A stretch of DNA of 21,593 nucleotides from Acidifodinimicrobium sp049967035 (GCA_049967035.1 JBMFTM010000007.1:1-21593), one strand, 5' to 3'. Positions 1 to 5,521 are shown, counted from the first letter of the stretch. Numbers and translations are program-made. Notes: generated by a model from the sequence alone, not told the origin.

Positions 1-3
1 TAT

Positions 4-8
4 CCTCC
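4..8 (-). promoter_or_regulatory. Shine-Dalgarno of a gene beyond the left edge
   Basis: The minus strand reads GGAGG here, pointing off the window. With the TATA box at 76-82 and about 50 nt of leader between them, this is best read as the ribosome binding site of a minus-strand gene whose start codon lies just left of base 1. That gene cannot be seen. Confidence 0.5.
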
Positions 9-10
9 AA

Positions 11-45
11 ATGGTGTGATGCCATCTGTACGCTTTGGAAGCGTA
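11..45 (-). promoter_or_regulatory. Two tandem hairpins in the leader of an off-window gene
   Basis: Bases 29-45 form a perfect 7-bp inverted repeat (TACGCTT / AAGCGTA) with a 3-nt spacer. Bases 11-25 form a second, weaker one (ATGG / CCAT, 7-nt loop). On the minus strand both fall between the TATA box (76-82) and the GGAGG at 4-8, so they would be in the 5' leader. The strong repeat could instead be a protein-binding operator just downstream of the transcription start. No known riboswitch class is recognised. Confidence 0.4.
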
Positions 46-75
46 ATTTGACACAAAACTAGGTCTAACCCTCGA

Positions 76-82
76 TTATATA
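76..82 (-). promoter_or_regulatory. TATA box of an off-window gene
   Basis: The minus strand reads TATATAA. Archaeal start points lie about 26 nt downstream, giving a predicted start near base 53 and a structured leader of about 50 nt. It shows that the gene left of the window has its own promoter and is not simply a continuation of the ftsY operon. Confidence 0.5.
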
Positions 83-112
83 CACTTTATGCTTATTCTC
101 TAATACCTATAC

Positions 113-1117
113 TTAGCTTTCAATTATGAATTTGGCTGTCTTCTCGGGATCCAATGCAGCCAAATCATCGTATCCCTGGCCCGTCCCTATGAAAAGTATT
201 GGCTTCTTGGTTACATATGAAAGAGAAAGAACGGCGCCTCCTTTCTTGTCTACATCCGCCTTGGAAACTATTGACATGTCAAACCCTATTTTTTCATCAA
301 ATATCTTTGCCTGCTTCACCAGATCATTTCCTGTCAGGGCGTCTCCGACAAAGATAGTCATATCGGGCTTGCTGACCCTCCTCACCTTAGCCAACTCCTC
401 TATCAGATCTTTGTTCATATCACTTCTCCCTGCGGTGTCTATCAGCACTACATCAGCTCCTACGCTCTTAGCATGGCTTATCGCATCATATGCTACAGCC
501 GCAGGATCTGCCCCGTAAGTGTGCTTTACCAAATCTAAGCCTAGTCTTTTACTGTGGACTTCAAGCTGCTCTATGGAGGCCGCCCTGAAAGTATCGCTGG
601 CAGATAGGACCGACTTCAATCCCTCCTTTTTCAGTAGATTCGCTACCTTCGCTATCGAGGTGGTCTTCCCAACACCATTAACGCCGATAAATAAGATTAT
701 GAAAGGCTTCTTCGACTTTACCTTATCCAGGAAATCTTCCTTTTTCTCGGATATTATGACCTTTGATATGCTCTTCTTTATCGCTTCCTCTATCTTCTGC
801 TTTGAATTTATGATTGAAACACTTTCCCCTGCCAGTTCTTTCTTTAGGTCATTGTGTATCTCGTCAAGGACCGACAGCGCTACATTGTTCTCTATTAAAG
901 ACTCCTTTATCCCGGAATAGATCTGGGATACGTCATCTTCGGTTATCTTGTGGGAAAGTATACTTGATGTCTTCTTCAGCTTTTCCGGCTCCCCTCTCTC
1001 TATCTCTTTGACTTCCTCTGATATCTTTTTATCGATCTCTTTCTCTTCTTTTTTTAGTATCTTCCCCTGTATTGCATCTATAGAATCCTTCAGCTTTTTC
1101 TTTAAAAAATCGAACAT
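113..1117 (-). CDS. ftsY: Signal recognition particle receptor FtsY
   Basis: SRP receptor GTPase: it docks SRP-bound ribosomes at the membrane and forms a GTP-dependent heterodimer with SRP54. The 334-aa protein has a charged, coiled-coil-like N-terminus (1-50), a helical N domain (50-130) and the NG GTPase domain. Visible motifs are the P-loop GVNGVGKTT (145-153), DTFRAA (175-180), DTAGR (227-231) and the guanine-specificity loop as SKAD (285-288), where most relatives have TKxD. The closing GTGQGYDDL motif (311-319) is typical. The start ATG lies 13 nt after the pfdA stop, with no strong ribosome site. It is the last gene of the seven-gene operon; archaeal pfdA-ftsY adjacency is familiar. 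Confidence 0.96.
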   Translation of the reverse strand: MFDFLKKKLKDSIDAIQGKILKKEEKEIDKKISEEVKEIERGEPEKLKKTSSILSHKITEDDVSQIYSGIKESLIENNVALSVLDEIHNDLKKELAGESVSIINSKQKIEEAIKKSISKVIISEKKEDFLDKVKSKKPFIILFIGVNGVGKTTSIAKVANLLKKEGLKSVLSASDTFRAASIEQLEVHSKRLGLDLVKHTYGADPAAVAYDAISHAKSVGADVVLIDTAGRSDMNKDLIEELAKVRRVSKPDMTIFVGDALTGNDLVKQAKIFDEKIGFDMSIVSKADVDKKGGAVLSLSYVTKKPILFIGTGQGYDDLAALDPEKTAKFIIES

Positions 1118-1130
1118 ACTCGCTTTTAGC

Positions 1131-1559
1131 TCACTTCATCTGGCTGTCACGGTATTTTTCGTAGATGCTTGACACCTCATCTTCCAACTTTTTGCTTCTG
1201 TCCTGCATCTCATTTATCCCCTTGAGGAGGCTCTGGATGTTCTCATTTAATACTTTTAATCGCTCGTTCAGCATAGACTTCAAGTTGTCTAGATTCATCC
1301 TTTTGAATATATTGGAGCCGATGTTTACGAGAGGGGAAGTCGTGTTCTTTATTTCCCCGTCAAAAAATATTTCACTGCTGTATGGCACCAATGCCTTATT
1401 AACGCCTTTCTGAACGTCATCAAGGCCCAAGAGCGATGAAGCAGTGCTTTCCTGAGCGTACTGTAGGGAGCTCAGCGTATTTATGCTCTCTTCAAGCTCC
1501 CTCCTAAGGTACTCTATCTCAATAAGCTTGTCATTCAACGCCTTTTCATCAACTTCCAT
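1131..1559 (-). CDS. pfdA: Prefoldin alpha subunit
   Basis: Subunit of the hexameric jellyfish-shaped chaperone that holds unfolded proteins and passes them to the thermosome. The 142-aa size is usual for the family. Two long heptad-rich helices, about 5-45 and 88-138, flank a central beta-hairpin region (about 52-85, around ALVPYSSEIFFDGEI), as expected for prefoldin alpha. Its start is 6 nt after the rpl31e stop and it precedes ftsY by 13 nt, the conserved archaeal arrangement. In many archaea eIF6 and L18Ae/LX genes lie between rpl31e and pfdA; here nothing does. Confidence 0.9.
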   Translation of the reverse strand: MEVDEKALNDKLIEIEYLRRELEESINTLSSLQYAQESTASSLLGLDDVQKGVNKALVPYSSEIFFDGEIKNTTSPLVNIGSNIFKRMNLDNLKSMLNERLKVLNENIQSLLKGINEMQDRSKKLEDEVSSIYEKYRDSQMK

Positions 1560-1565
1560 GTCCCT

Positions 1566-1835
1566 TCATTTAGTTACAGTGCTCTTCACAGGCTTCACCG
1601 AAACCACTCCTTTGTCGTTTTTGGAGCATGACACCCTTATCCTAATCGGCGGATTCTTTGAGCCATTGACGAATATTGCGCTGTTCACGTCTTGGTCGAT
1701 CTTCACTTCCTTCGCTTTCATATGCTTCTTTACGTATTGTTCCAAGAATTTTACCGCATATCTTGCCTTCTTGTACCTTGGCCCTTTCTCCGTTGCTTTT
1801 CTCAAATGGACGACAAGCATCCTCTCCTCTGCCAT
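1566..1835 (-). CDS. rpl31e: Large ribosomal subunit protein eL31
   Basis: Archaeal/eukaryotic-specific 50S protein located near the polypeptide exit tunnel. The 89 residues fit the family: an N-terminal strand (MLVVHLRKA), a basic helix with the RYAVKFLEQYVKKHMKA pattern (about 26-42), the VKIDQDVN segment and the NPPIRIRV strand (61-68), followed by an extended tail. It starts 4 nt after the rpl39e stop, the classical L39e-L31e pair. A short AGGT element lies upstream of the ATG. Confidence 0.95.
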   Translation of the reverse strand: MAEERMLVVHLRKATEKGPRYKKARYAVKFLEQYVKKHMKAKEVKIDQDVNSAIFVNGSKNPPIRIRVSCSKNDKGVVSVKPVKSTVTK

Positions 1836-1839
1836 AATC

Positions 1840-1986
1840 TTATCTACCTACATTCTTGTTAAGCCTTGACCTGTCTACATTAGGCCTTCTATACTTCCTT
1901 ATGACTGCAAAAGCAGGAGGCCTGCTGGTCTTCCTTGCATGCTTTATAAGCTCTCTCTTTTTGACCGCTGACTTTCTACTTGACAT
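1840..1986 (-). CDS. rpl39e: Large ribosomal subunit protein eL39 (divergent)
   Basis: A 48-aa very basic protein read directly from the minus strand (ATG 1986-1984, TAA 1842-1840). It begins MSSRKSAVKKRELIKHARK, followed by SRPPAFAVIRKYRR, which matches the eL39 core NRRVPxWVIVKTNRR. The expected C-terminal HWRRxKL block is replaced by SRLNKNVGR, so the tail is divergent and the usual tryptophans are missing. eL39 is an extended protein lining the exit tunnel. The position directly before rpl31e (4-nt gap) and 7 nt after the PDCD5-like gene is the conserved archaeal order, which strengthens the call. An AGGAAGTG-like sequence precedes the ATG. Confidence 0.87.
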   Translation of the reverse strand: MSSRKSAVKKRELIKHARKTSRPPAFAVIRKYRRPNVDRSRLNKNVGR

Positions 1987-1993
1987 ATCCTAT

Positions 1994-2257
1994 TCACTTC
2001 CTTTCCCCATTACTTTCATTTATAGAAGCCAAAAGCTCCTTAAGCTTGTTATCGTCTATGACGCCCCTTATCCTGTTGGAAAGGGCTGCCTGCACTATCA
2101 TGTTCTCAACCGAATCTGCCAGTGAAGGATGAGCGTACCTAAGCGTCGAAAGCCTCTCTCTGGCCTCCTTCGTAAGGTACTTCACAAATACTTCTCTCTT
2201 GATGGCCTCAAGCTCCCTCTTCCTTTCAGCATCTGCGTTGTAAAATGGATTTTCCAT
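1994..2257 (-). CDS. PDCD5-family DNA-binding protein
   Basis: An 87-aa archaeal homologue of PDCD5/TFAR19, a small helical-bundle nucleic-acid-binding family. The recognisable core is LTKEARERLSTLRYAHPSLA (29-48), then the VENMIVQAALSNRI helix and the DDNKLKELL helix (68-76). The N-terminus (ADAERKRELEAIKREVF) is the charged helix seen in the family. It lies between rps19e (10-nt gap) and rpl39e (7-nt gap), its conserved archaeal neighbourhood, which suggests a translation-linked role. The exact function in archaea is not settled. Confidence 0.88.
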   Translation of the reverse strand: MENPFYNADAERKRELEAIKREVFVKYLTKEARERLSTLRYAHPSLADSVENMIVQAALSNRIRGVIDDNKLKELLASINESNGERK

Positions 2258-2267
2258 ACTTCTGCAA

Positions 2268-2693
2268 TCACTTTATGTTCCTCGAGATTGAATCGATCAG
2301 CGATACGCCCTTTGCGCTTATTACTCTACCGCTGTGGACTCCAACTTTCTTCTTCGTGACTAAGCCACTTGCCTCGAGCTGCTGCATTATCTTCCTTATT
2401 ATCGATCCACCCGCTGGCTTGAAATGATGAGAGGATAAAGTGTTCTTTGTCTTGTCTCCATATACCCTCCTAAATCTCCCTACCCCGGCTGGTTTCCTAG
2501 TAACGTACATTCTTCTGAGTATGCTTGCTCCACGAAAGTACCACCAATCTTTCTGTGCCGGCGGCCTGTCCTTAGCCGAAGCTGTCTTCACAAACTTAGA
2601 CCATGGAGTAGGAGAGAGAAGCTTGTCCTCCTTCAGTTTCTTTGCAAGCTGCGCAACCAAAACCTGCTGATCTACGTCATTCCCTCTTTGCAT
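2268..2693 (-). CDS. rps19e: Small ribosomal subunit protein eS19
   Basis: Archaeal/eukaryotic 30S head protein. The 141 residues show the family hallmarks: the N-terminal helix DVDQQVLVAQLAKKLKED (6-23), PxWSKFVKT (29-37), the signature WYFRGASILRRMYV (about 51-64), the GVGRFRRVYG block and a C-terminal winged-helix-like part ending in the KGVSLID motif. The ATG at 2693 overlaps the rnp4 end by 17 nt. It is kept because its first residues align with the family's usual N-terminus and no better in-frame start exists. It is the second gene of the operon. Confidence 0.95.
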   Translation of the reverse strand: MQRGNDVDQQVLVAQLAKKLKEDKLLSPTPWSKFVKTASAKDRPPAQKDWWYFRGASILRRMYVTRKPAGVGRFRRVYGDKTKNTLSSHHFKPAGGSIIRKIMQQLEASGLVTKKKVGVHSGRVISAKGVSLIDSISRNIK

Positions 2694-2976
2694 AAGATAT
2701 CCTCACAATTTTACCACAGTTAAGACATTTATATGTAACTGCCCCTTTATATAATCGCACTATAGCAGTGTCTCCTGGTATAAGTAATCTATTGCAATTC
2801 TTACATATTAAAAGTTTTTGCTCCCTCTTCATCCCCAGTTTATTCTTGGTGATCATGTTGTAAGCTATCTTTGTGTATCTATCGGCTAACTCCTTGTCGC
2901 TTTTTCTCAGTTCTTTGGCACGAGATAAAAGGTACTCAACGTCTTCAATGAGGTATTTCTTCGCCTTTGTTAGCAT
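2677..2976 (-). CDS. rnp4: Ribonuclease P protein component 4 (Rpp21/Rnp4)
   Basis: Protein subunit of archaeal RNase P, which with Rpp29 helps the RNA recognise the precursor-tRNA. The 99-aa product has two N-terminal helices (LIEDVEYLLSRAKELRKS and the RYTKIAYNMITKNKL helix) and a rubredoxin-like zinc ribbon with two CxxC pairs (CKNC and CLNC, 27 residues apart). An upstream in-frame GTG at 2991 would give 104 aa, but it is only about 13 nt from the TATA box at 3001-3008. The ATG at 2976 is about 28 nt away, right for a leaderless start, so it is chosen. It heads the seven-gene operon. Confidence 0.9.
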   Translation of the reverse strand: MLTKAKKYLIEDVEYLLSRAKELRKSDKELADRYTKIAYNMITKNKLGMKREQKLLICKNCNRLLIPGDTAIVRLYKGAVTYKCLNCGKIVRISYAKRE

Positions 2977-3000
2977 ATTAATTAGATACACTCTATAGCC

Positions 3001-3008
3001 TTAAATAT
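3001..3008 (-). promoter_or_regulatory. TATA box of the rnp4-ftsY operon
   Basis: The minus strand reads ATATTTAA. Its centre is about 28 nt before the ATG at 2976, so transcription probably starts at or next to the start codon (leaderless). The only other minus-strand openings in the operon are gaps of 13 nt or less, so this is likely the main promoter of all seven genes. Confidence 0.55.
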
Positions 3009-3051
3009 CATTTTTAGACAAATTTAGAAAAATTACAATTTCTACCGCGAA

Positions 3052-3066
3052 GGAAAGGTTTATATT
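3052..3066 (+). promoter_or_regulatory. BRE and TATA box of the acidic small protein
   Basis: A purine-rich BRE-like GGAAAGG (3052-3058) is followed directly by TTTATATT (3059-3066), an almost ideal archaeal promoter. The start is predicted near 3087-3090, giving a leader of about 40 nt that contains a perfect GGAGGT at 3119-3124. Confidence 0.65.
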
Positions 3067-3128
3067 CTAGTCATTTCCTATTTTACACAGTTAACGGCCA
3101 AGGGTGCCAAAACGAAGTGGAGGTAAAA

Positions 3129-3275
3129 ATGGCTGCGAAAAAAAATAAGAAAGTGGATAAAAAAGTAGTAGAGGAAGACGTCGACGATATCGATGATATA
3201 GGAGATGATATAAGCCCTACTGATATAGAAGAGGACCTAGAGGAAGAACCTGTAGATGACGATTCTGACTTCTAA
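3129..3275 (+). CDS. 48-aa highly acidic small protein, unknown function
   Basis: Not recognised. It starts at ATG 3129, 4 nt after a perfect GGAGGT (3119-3124) and downstream of a strong TATA box, so expression signals are excellent for such a short ORF. The N-terminus is lysine-rich (six Lys in the first 12 residues). The remainder is extremely acidic, with 21 Asp/Glu in 48 residues, a V/I-D-D periodic stretch at 18-28 and an Asp-rich end closing in DSDF. It has no hydrophobic core, so it is probably disordered or folds on a basic partner. It could be a nucleic-acid mimic, a chaperone tail-like peptide or a small subunit of a larger complex; the sequence does not decide. It is convergent with the zinc-ribbon/Hsp20-like gene. 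Confidence 0.72.
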   Translation: MAAKKNKKVDKKVVEEDVDDIDDIGDDISPTDIEEDLEEEPVDDDSDF

Positions 3276-3287
3276 GGCATCAGAAAC

Positions 3288-3308
3288 TTCTTTTATTTTT
3301 TCTTTTTT
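3288..3308 (+). terminator. T-rich terminator of the acidic protein gene
   Basis: A T-rich tract (T4-A-T6-C-T6 with short breaks) begins about 12 nt after the TAA at 3275. Archaeal RNA polymerase terminates at such U-rich runs. The tract overlaps the 3' end of the convergent gene, where it encodes that protein's Lys-rich tail. Confidence 0.5.
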
Positions 3309-3793
3309 AATTTTAAAATGAAGTTGTCTTTTGAGAACTCTTCGGATGCTACAACCTCATTCTTCTCTCGTTTTATTATCTTCAGATAAAACTTGTCATC
3401 TGCCCTTGCTCTTATCTCTATAGAGTTCTCAAATTTGTTGACCGCTATATCTGACCTGTCCCTCACTCCCGGCATATATACCGTGTGGATGACTGCATCA
3501 CCGTATCTTGTGACATAATCCTGGGGCTCTACCACCTGGCCTGTATTCATGTTCCATGCGGGCTTGTAAACTTCGGCCTCGTTAACCTGCTCCTTCCTAC
3601 CTTGGGCTTGGATTAGACTATTCACAAGGTTGTTTACAATTGGAGTCAAATTTTGGAAAACTTCAATCGGAACCTTCAGATTTATGCTGTTTTCAAAATC
3701 CCTTGAGAGGGCTGCTCCGCAATTTGGACAGAAATTCCAATTCTCCTTTATTGGAAAAGAACAGACAGGACATTGTTTTTTGACCATAAGCAT
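3293..3793 (-). CDS. Zinc-ribbon protein with alpha-crystallin/Hsp20-like domain
   Basis: A 166-aa two-part protein. The N-terminus is a zinc ribbon with CPVC (8-11) and CPNCG (22-26). A linker containing a predicted amphipathic segment (IEVFQNLTPIVNNLVNSLI) follows. The C-terminal part (about 93-164) resembles the small heat-shock fold: YGDAVIHTVYMPGVRDRSDI matches the Hsp20 pattern VxxxMPGVxxxDI, followed by strand-like IEIRARAD and KFYLKII. It lacks an evident C-terminal IxI motif, ending in KLKKKK. This suggests a chaperone or adaptor in which the ribbon binds a client or nucleic acid; that role is inferred. The TATA-like element at 3815-3824 is about 26 nt before the ATG at 3793. A second ATG at 3787 is possible. 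Confidence 0.75.
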   Translation of the reverse strand: MLMVKKQCPVCSFPIKENWNFCPNCGAALSRDFENSINLKVPIEVFQNLTPIVNNLVNSLIQAQGRKEQVNEAEVYKPAWNMNTGQVVEPQDYVTRYGDAVIHTVYMPGVRDRSDIAVNKFENSIEIRARADDKFYLKIIKREKNEVVASEEFSKDNFILKLKKKK

Positions 3794-3814
3794 CTACTAG
3801 TCTGTCTAACTATT

Positions 3815-3824
3815 AATTTTTATC
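3815..3824 (-). promoter_or_regulatory. TATA box of the zinc-ribbon/Hsp20-like gene
   Basis: The minus strand reads CGATAAAAATT around this position. Its centre is about 26 nt before the ATG at 3793, so the mRNA is probably leaderless or nearly so. Confidence 0.45.
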
Positions 3825-3941
3825 GCTTGCTTGATTCGGGTGAAGATTTGTAAAGCGTGAGTGGGAGACCCGCGCTCTTTGGAAGTGGGATGAAAGCAAA
3901 CCTGAAAAATAAAAAGCTTAAATAGTATAGAGGGTTCAATA

Positions 3942-3949
3942 CATATATA
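3942..3949 (+). promoter_or_regulatory. TATA box upstream of the membrane miniprotein pair
   Basis: CATATATA at this position is a good TATA box. The predicted start is near 3972, leaving a leader of about 30 nt before the ATG at 4005 that includes GAGGA (3984-3988). Confidence 0.5.
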
Positions 3950-4004
3950 AGGTATCGACAGCGATAAGGGATGTCAAATCTCTGAGGAACCATAAAATTT
4001 GATT

Positions 4005-4184
4005 ATGCGAGGGTCACTTATATTGATAGGCTTTGTGCTGATAGTAATCGGCGCCGTGCCTTTAATGCACGTTTCATTTCCCTACATAACTACGATTCTA
4101 TCCAACTTGAATTCCATAGTTCCCGGCGGGGCCGGTTTGATAGTTTTTATAGGCGTCATACTGCTGATAATAGGCCTGATATAA
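4005..4184 (+). CDS. Two-helix membrane miniprotein (first paralogue)
   Basis: A 59-aa protein made almost only of two membrane helices, about residues 4-24 (LILIGFVLIVIGAVPL) and 40-58, with a short loop carrying VSFPY and a GG turn. It starts MRGS. It aligns along its length with the product of the next gene (MxGxI at the start, a GA pair in helix 1, SxPY after it, a helix-2 end in IIG), so the two are tandem paralogues. An in-frame TTG at 3999 is better spaced from GAGGA (10 nt) than the ATG (16 nt), so the start is uncertain by two residues. Function unknown; small integral membrane or complex-stabilising protein is likely. Confidence 0.72.
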   Translation: MRGSLILIGFVLIVIGAVPLMHVSFPYITTILSNLNSIVPGGAGLIVFIGVILLIIGLI

Positions 4185-4185
4185 G

Positions 4186-4195
4186 CTATAAATTT
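4186..4195 (+). promoter_or_regulatory. TATA box between the two miniprotein genes
   Basis: CTATAAATTT begins directly after the first gene's TAA. Its centre is about 29 nt before the ATG at 4219, the spacing expected for a leaderless transcript, so the second gene may be transcribed independently of the first. Confidence 0.5.
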
Positions 4196-4218
4196 AGAGA
4201 ATACCATATACATTTATT

Positions 4219-4443
4219 ATGAAAGGTGGGATAGTCTTGGCCGGATTGATAGTAGCCGCTGTAGGTGCGATTATTATGACAGGTATAAGCGTGCCCTACT
4301 TTTCTGGCTTTATGTCTCAAGCACTGAAGTTCTCTCCAGTTTCATCCTTTGTTCTCTCAATAATACTTATCATAGCCGGGATAGCGATATTCGTAATCGG
4401 CGCCGCTTCCAGTAAGATGGGGAAATACTATAAGTATTACTGA
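4219..4443 (+). CDS. Two-helix membrane miniprotein (second paralogue)
   Basis: A 74-aa protein with two membrane helices (about 4-22 and 43-63), a loop containing ISVPYFSG and a short basic, tyrosine-rich tail (SKMGKYYKYY) that the first paralogue lacks. By the positive-inside rule the C-terminus should be cytoplasmic. Similarity to the preceding gene (MxGxI, GA in helix 1, SVPY against SFPY) indicates duplication and divergence. There is no Shine-Dalgarno sequence; the TATA box at 4186-4195 gives a leaderless start at 4219. Only 7 nt separate its stop from the next gene. Function unknown. Confidence 0.75.
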   Translation: MKGGIVLAGLIVAAVGAIIMTGISVPYFSGFMSQALKFSPVSSFVLSIILIIAGIAIFVIGAASSKMGKYYKYY

Positions 4444-4450
4444 TCTGTAC

Positions 4451-4666
4451 ATGGGATTCATAGGAACTTCTATCTCTGAGGAGGACGCAGAGGTGATTCT
4501 AACCACTTTGGCAAAAGCTTACTATGGGATACCTCCAGAAATAAAGAATATGATACCGAACTTGGATTTCATACTGGAGCAGATACCTGAAGAAGCAAGA
4601 AAATACACGCTTGAAGACCTCATCAAACTGCTAAGCTGGGCAAATAAAAACGGGATAATCTTCTAG
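4451..4666 (+). CDS. 71-aa acidic helical protein, unknown
   Basis: Not recognised. The 71 residues predict mostly helix: SEEDAEVILTTLAKAYYG (9-26), then a proline-containing turn, LDFILEQIPEEARKY, and LEDLIKLLSWANKNG near the end. It is soluble, moderately acidic and has no cysteines. It starts 7 nt after the second membrane miniprotein and is probably co-transcribed with it, which makes a cytoplasmic partner of that protein a reasonable guess but no more. It ends 11 nt before the convergent rps9 stop. The ORF is intact and its amino-acid composition is protein-like, so I treat it as real. Confidence 0.65.
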   Translation: MGFIGTSISEEDAEVILTTLAKAYYGIPPEIKNMIPNLDFILEQIPEEARKYTLEDLIKLLSWANKNGIIF

Positions 4667-4677
4667 TATCCAAAAGC

Positions 4678-5073
4678 TCATCTATAACTCGTCTGCTTAA
4701 GCGCCCTGGCTGCACTGCGGTATGGCTTCTGCGGCTCAGTGACCCTCTTATCGTCAACAAGCAAGGTTCTATCATAGCTTAGGAATACCTTCCTCAATGC
4801 TTTCTCTTTTGAGGATAAAGCCTTTGCGATGACGCCTCTGATCGCCGTAGCCCTGGCCATGTTACCGCCGCCAGTCACGGATATCCTGAAGCTATATTTT
4901 TTGTAAGCATCCCCGGATAGGACAATCGGCTCCGTCACTATCATCTTGAAAAGTTTGTCATTGTAAGCCTCCAAAGATTTGCTGTTTATGTAGATACTGC
5001 CATCTCCAGGCTCTATCGTGCCTTGCGCAACTGTTGTCTTCCTCTTTGCTGTAAATATACTTAGCTTACTCAT
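4678..5073 (-). CDS. rps9: Small ribosomal subunit protein uS9
   Basis: 30S protein whose C-terminal tail reaches the P-site tRNA. The 131 residues carry the family signatures: KRKTTVAQGTI (10-20), the GGGNMARATAIRGVIAKAL block (68-86), the Lys/Arg-rich segment and the tail ending KQTSYR, where the final Lys/Ser/Tyr/Arg pattern is typical. The ATG overlaps the rpl13 stop (ATGA), the usual translational coupling of the L13-S9 pair. The RNA polymerase genes rpoN and rpoK that often follow in archaea are absent; the pair ends here against the convergent 71-aa gene. Confidence 0.96.
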   Translation of the reverse strand: MSKLSIFTAKRKTTVAQGTIEPGDGSIYINSKSLEAYNDKLFKMIVTEPIVLSGDAYKKYSFRISVTGGGNMARATAIRGVIAKALSSKEKALRKVFLSYDRTLLVDDKRVTEPQKPYRSAARALKQTSYR

Positions 5074-5477
5074 ACACCCTTCAATATATTTGATATCTCT
5101 GATATTTTAACCCTATGCACCACACTGTCCTCAGGTATCTTCGCAATTGATACCGTCTCCTTGCCCTTGAATTCCTCCGGCACTCCATCATAGACCTTTA
5201 TCCTCTTGAGAGCTTCTCTACCTTGACTTATCTGCCTTTTTACCATCCCTCTGATTGCCCTTCTAACTAGACCAACGGTGGTTCTATTTATGAACGGGCC
5301 TTTGGAAGCCGTTCCAATCTGTAAACGATCGGCGAAATCTTTCACAACGGCATTCTTGTTGCCAGTTATAACTATCTCCCCTGCATTGACTATCACGACT
5401 TCTTCTCCTTCATTTGCAGCCTTAGCGGCGTAAGAAGCAAGCCTACCCAATACTGCATTCTTCCCATCTATTATCAT
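5070..5477 (-). CDS. rpl13: Large ribosomal subunit protein uL13
   Basis: 50S protein. The 135-aa product begins with the archaeal pattern MIIDGKNAVLGRLASYAAK and continues with EGEEVVIVNAGEIVITGNK (23-41), RTTVGLVRRAIRGMV (65-79) and the KRIKVYDGVPEEF motif (91-103). It is first gene of the two-gene rpl13-rps9 operon with a 4-nt overlap. No Shine-Dalgarno sequence is seen; the TATA-like element at 5502-5512 is about 29 nt upstream of the ATG, so the transcript is probably leaderless. The L18e gene that commonly precedes L13 in archaea is not here. Confidence 0.96.
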   Translation of the reverse strand: MIIDGKNAVLGRLASYAAKAANEGEEVVIVNAGEIVITGNKNAVVKDFADRLQIGTASKGPFINRTTVGLVRRAIRGMVKRQISQGREALKRIKVYDGVPEEFKGKETVSIAKIPEDSVVHRVKISEISNILKGV

Positions 5478-5501
5478 AGTTATGTTTAGAGATTGGATGA
5501 C

Positions 5502-5512
5502 AATAAAAAGCT
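5502..5512 (-). promoter_or_regulatory. TATA box of rpl13-rps9
   Basis: The minus strand reads AGCTTTTTATT here, centred about 29 nt before the rpl13 ATG at 5477. It lies in the 44-bp gap after the upstream membrane gene, the only place a promoter for this pair could sit without overlapping another gene. Confidence 0.4.
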
Positions 5513-5521
5513 TTCTCAGGC

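Larger units (their letters stand above)
3794..4004. other. Divergent intergenic region with promoters and a small hairpin
   Basis: This 211-bp stretch separates the minus-strand zinc-ribbon/Hsp20-like gene from the plus-strand membrane miniproteins. It holds a TATA-like element for each direction (3815-3824 minus, 3942-3949 plus) and, at 3853-3875, an imperfect hairpin (AGCG with CGCT, then TGGG with CCCG around AGA, and a 4-nt bulge). No tRNA and no convincing C/D-box guide RNA was found. GAGGA at 3984-3988 could be a ribosome site. Confidence 0.45.

Noticed and set aside
3840..3905. Possible C/D-box guide RNA (GTGAAGA ... GGGATGA ... CTGA)
   Set aside because: Both C-like boxes have a mismatch, no D' box is present, the C'-to-D spacer is only 8 nt and no terminal stem forms around the boxes.
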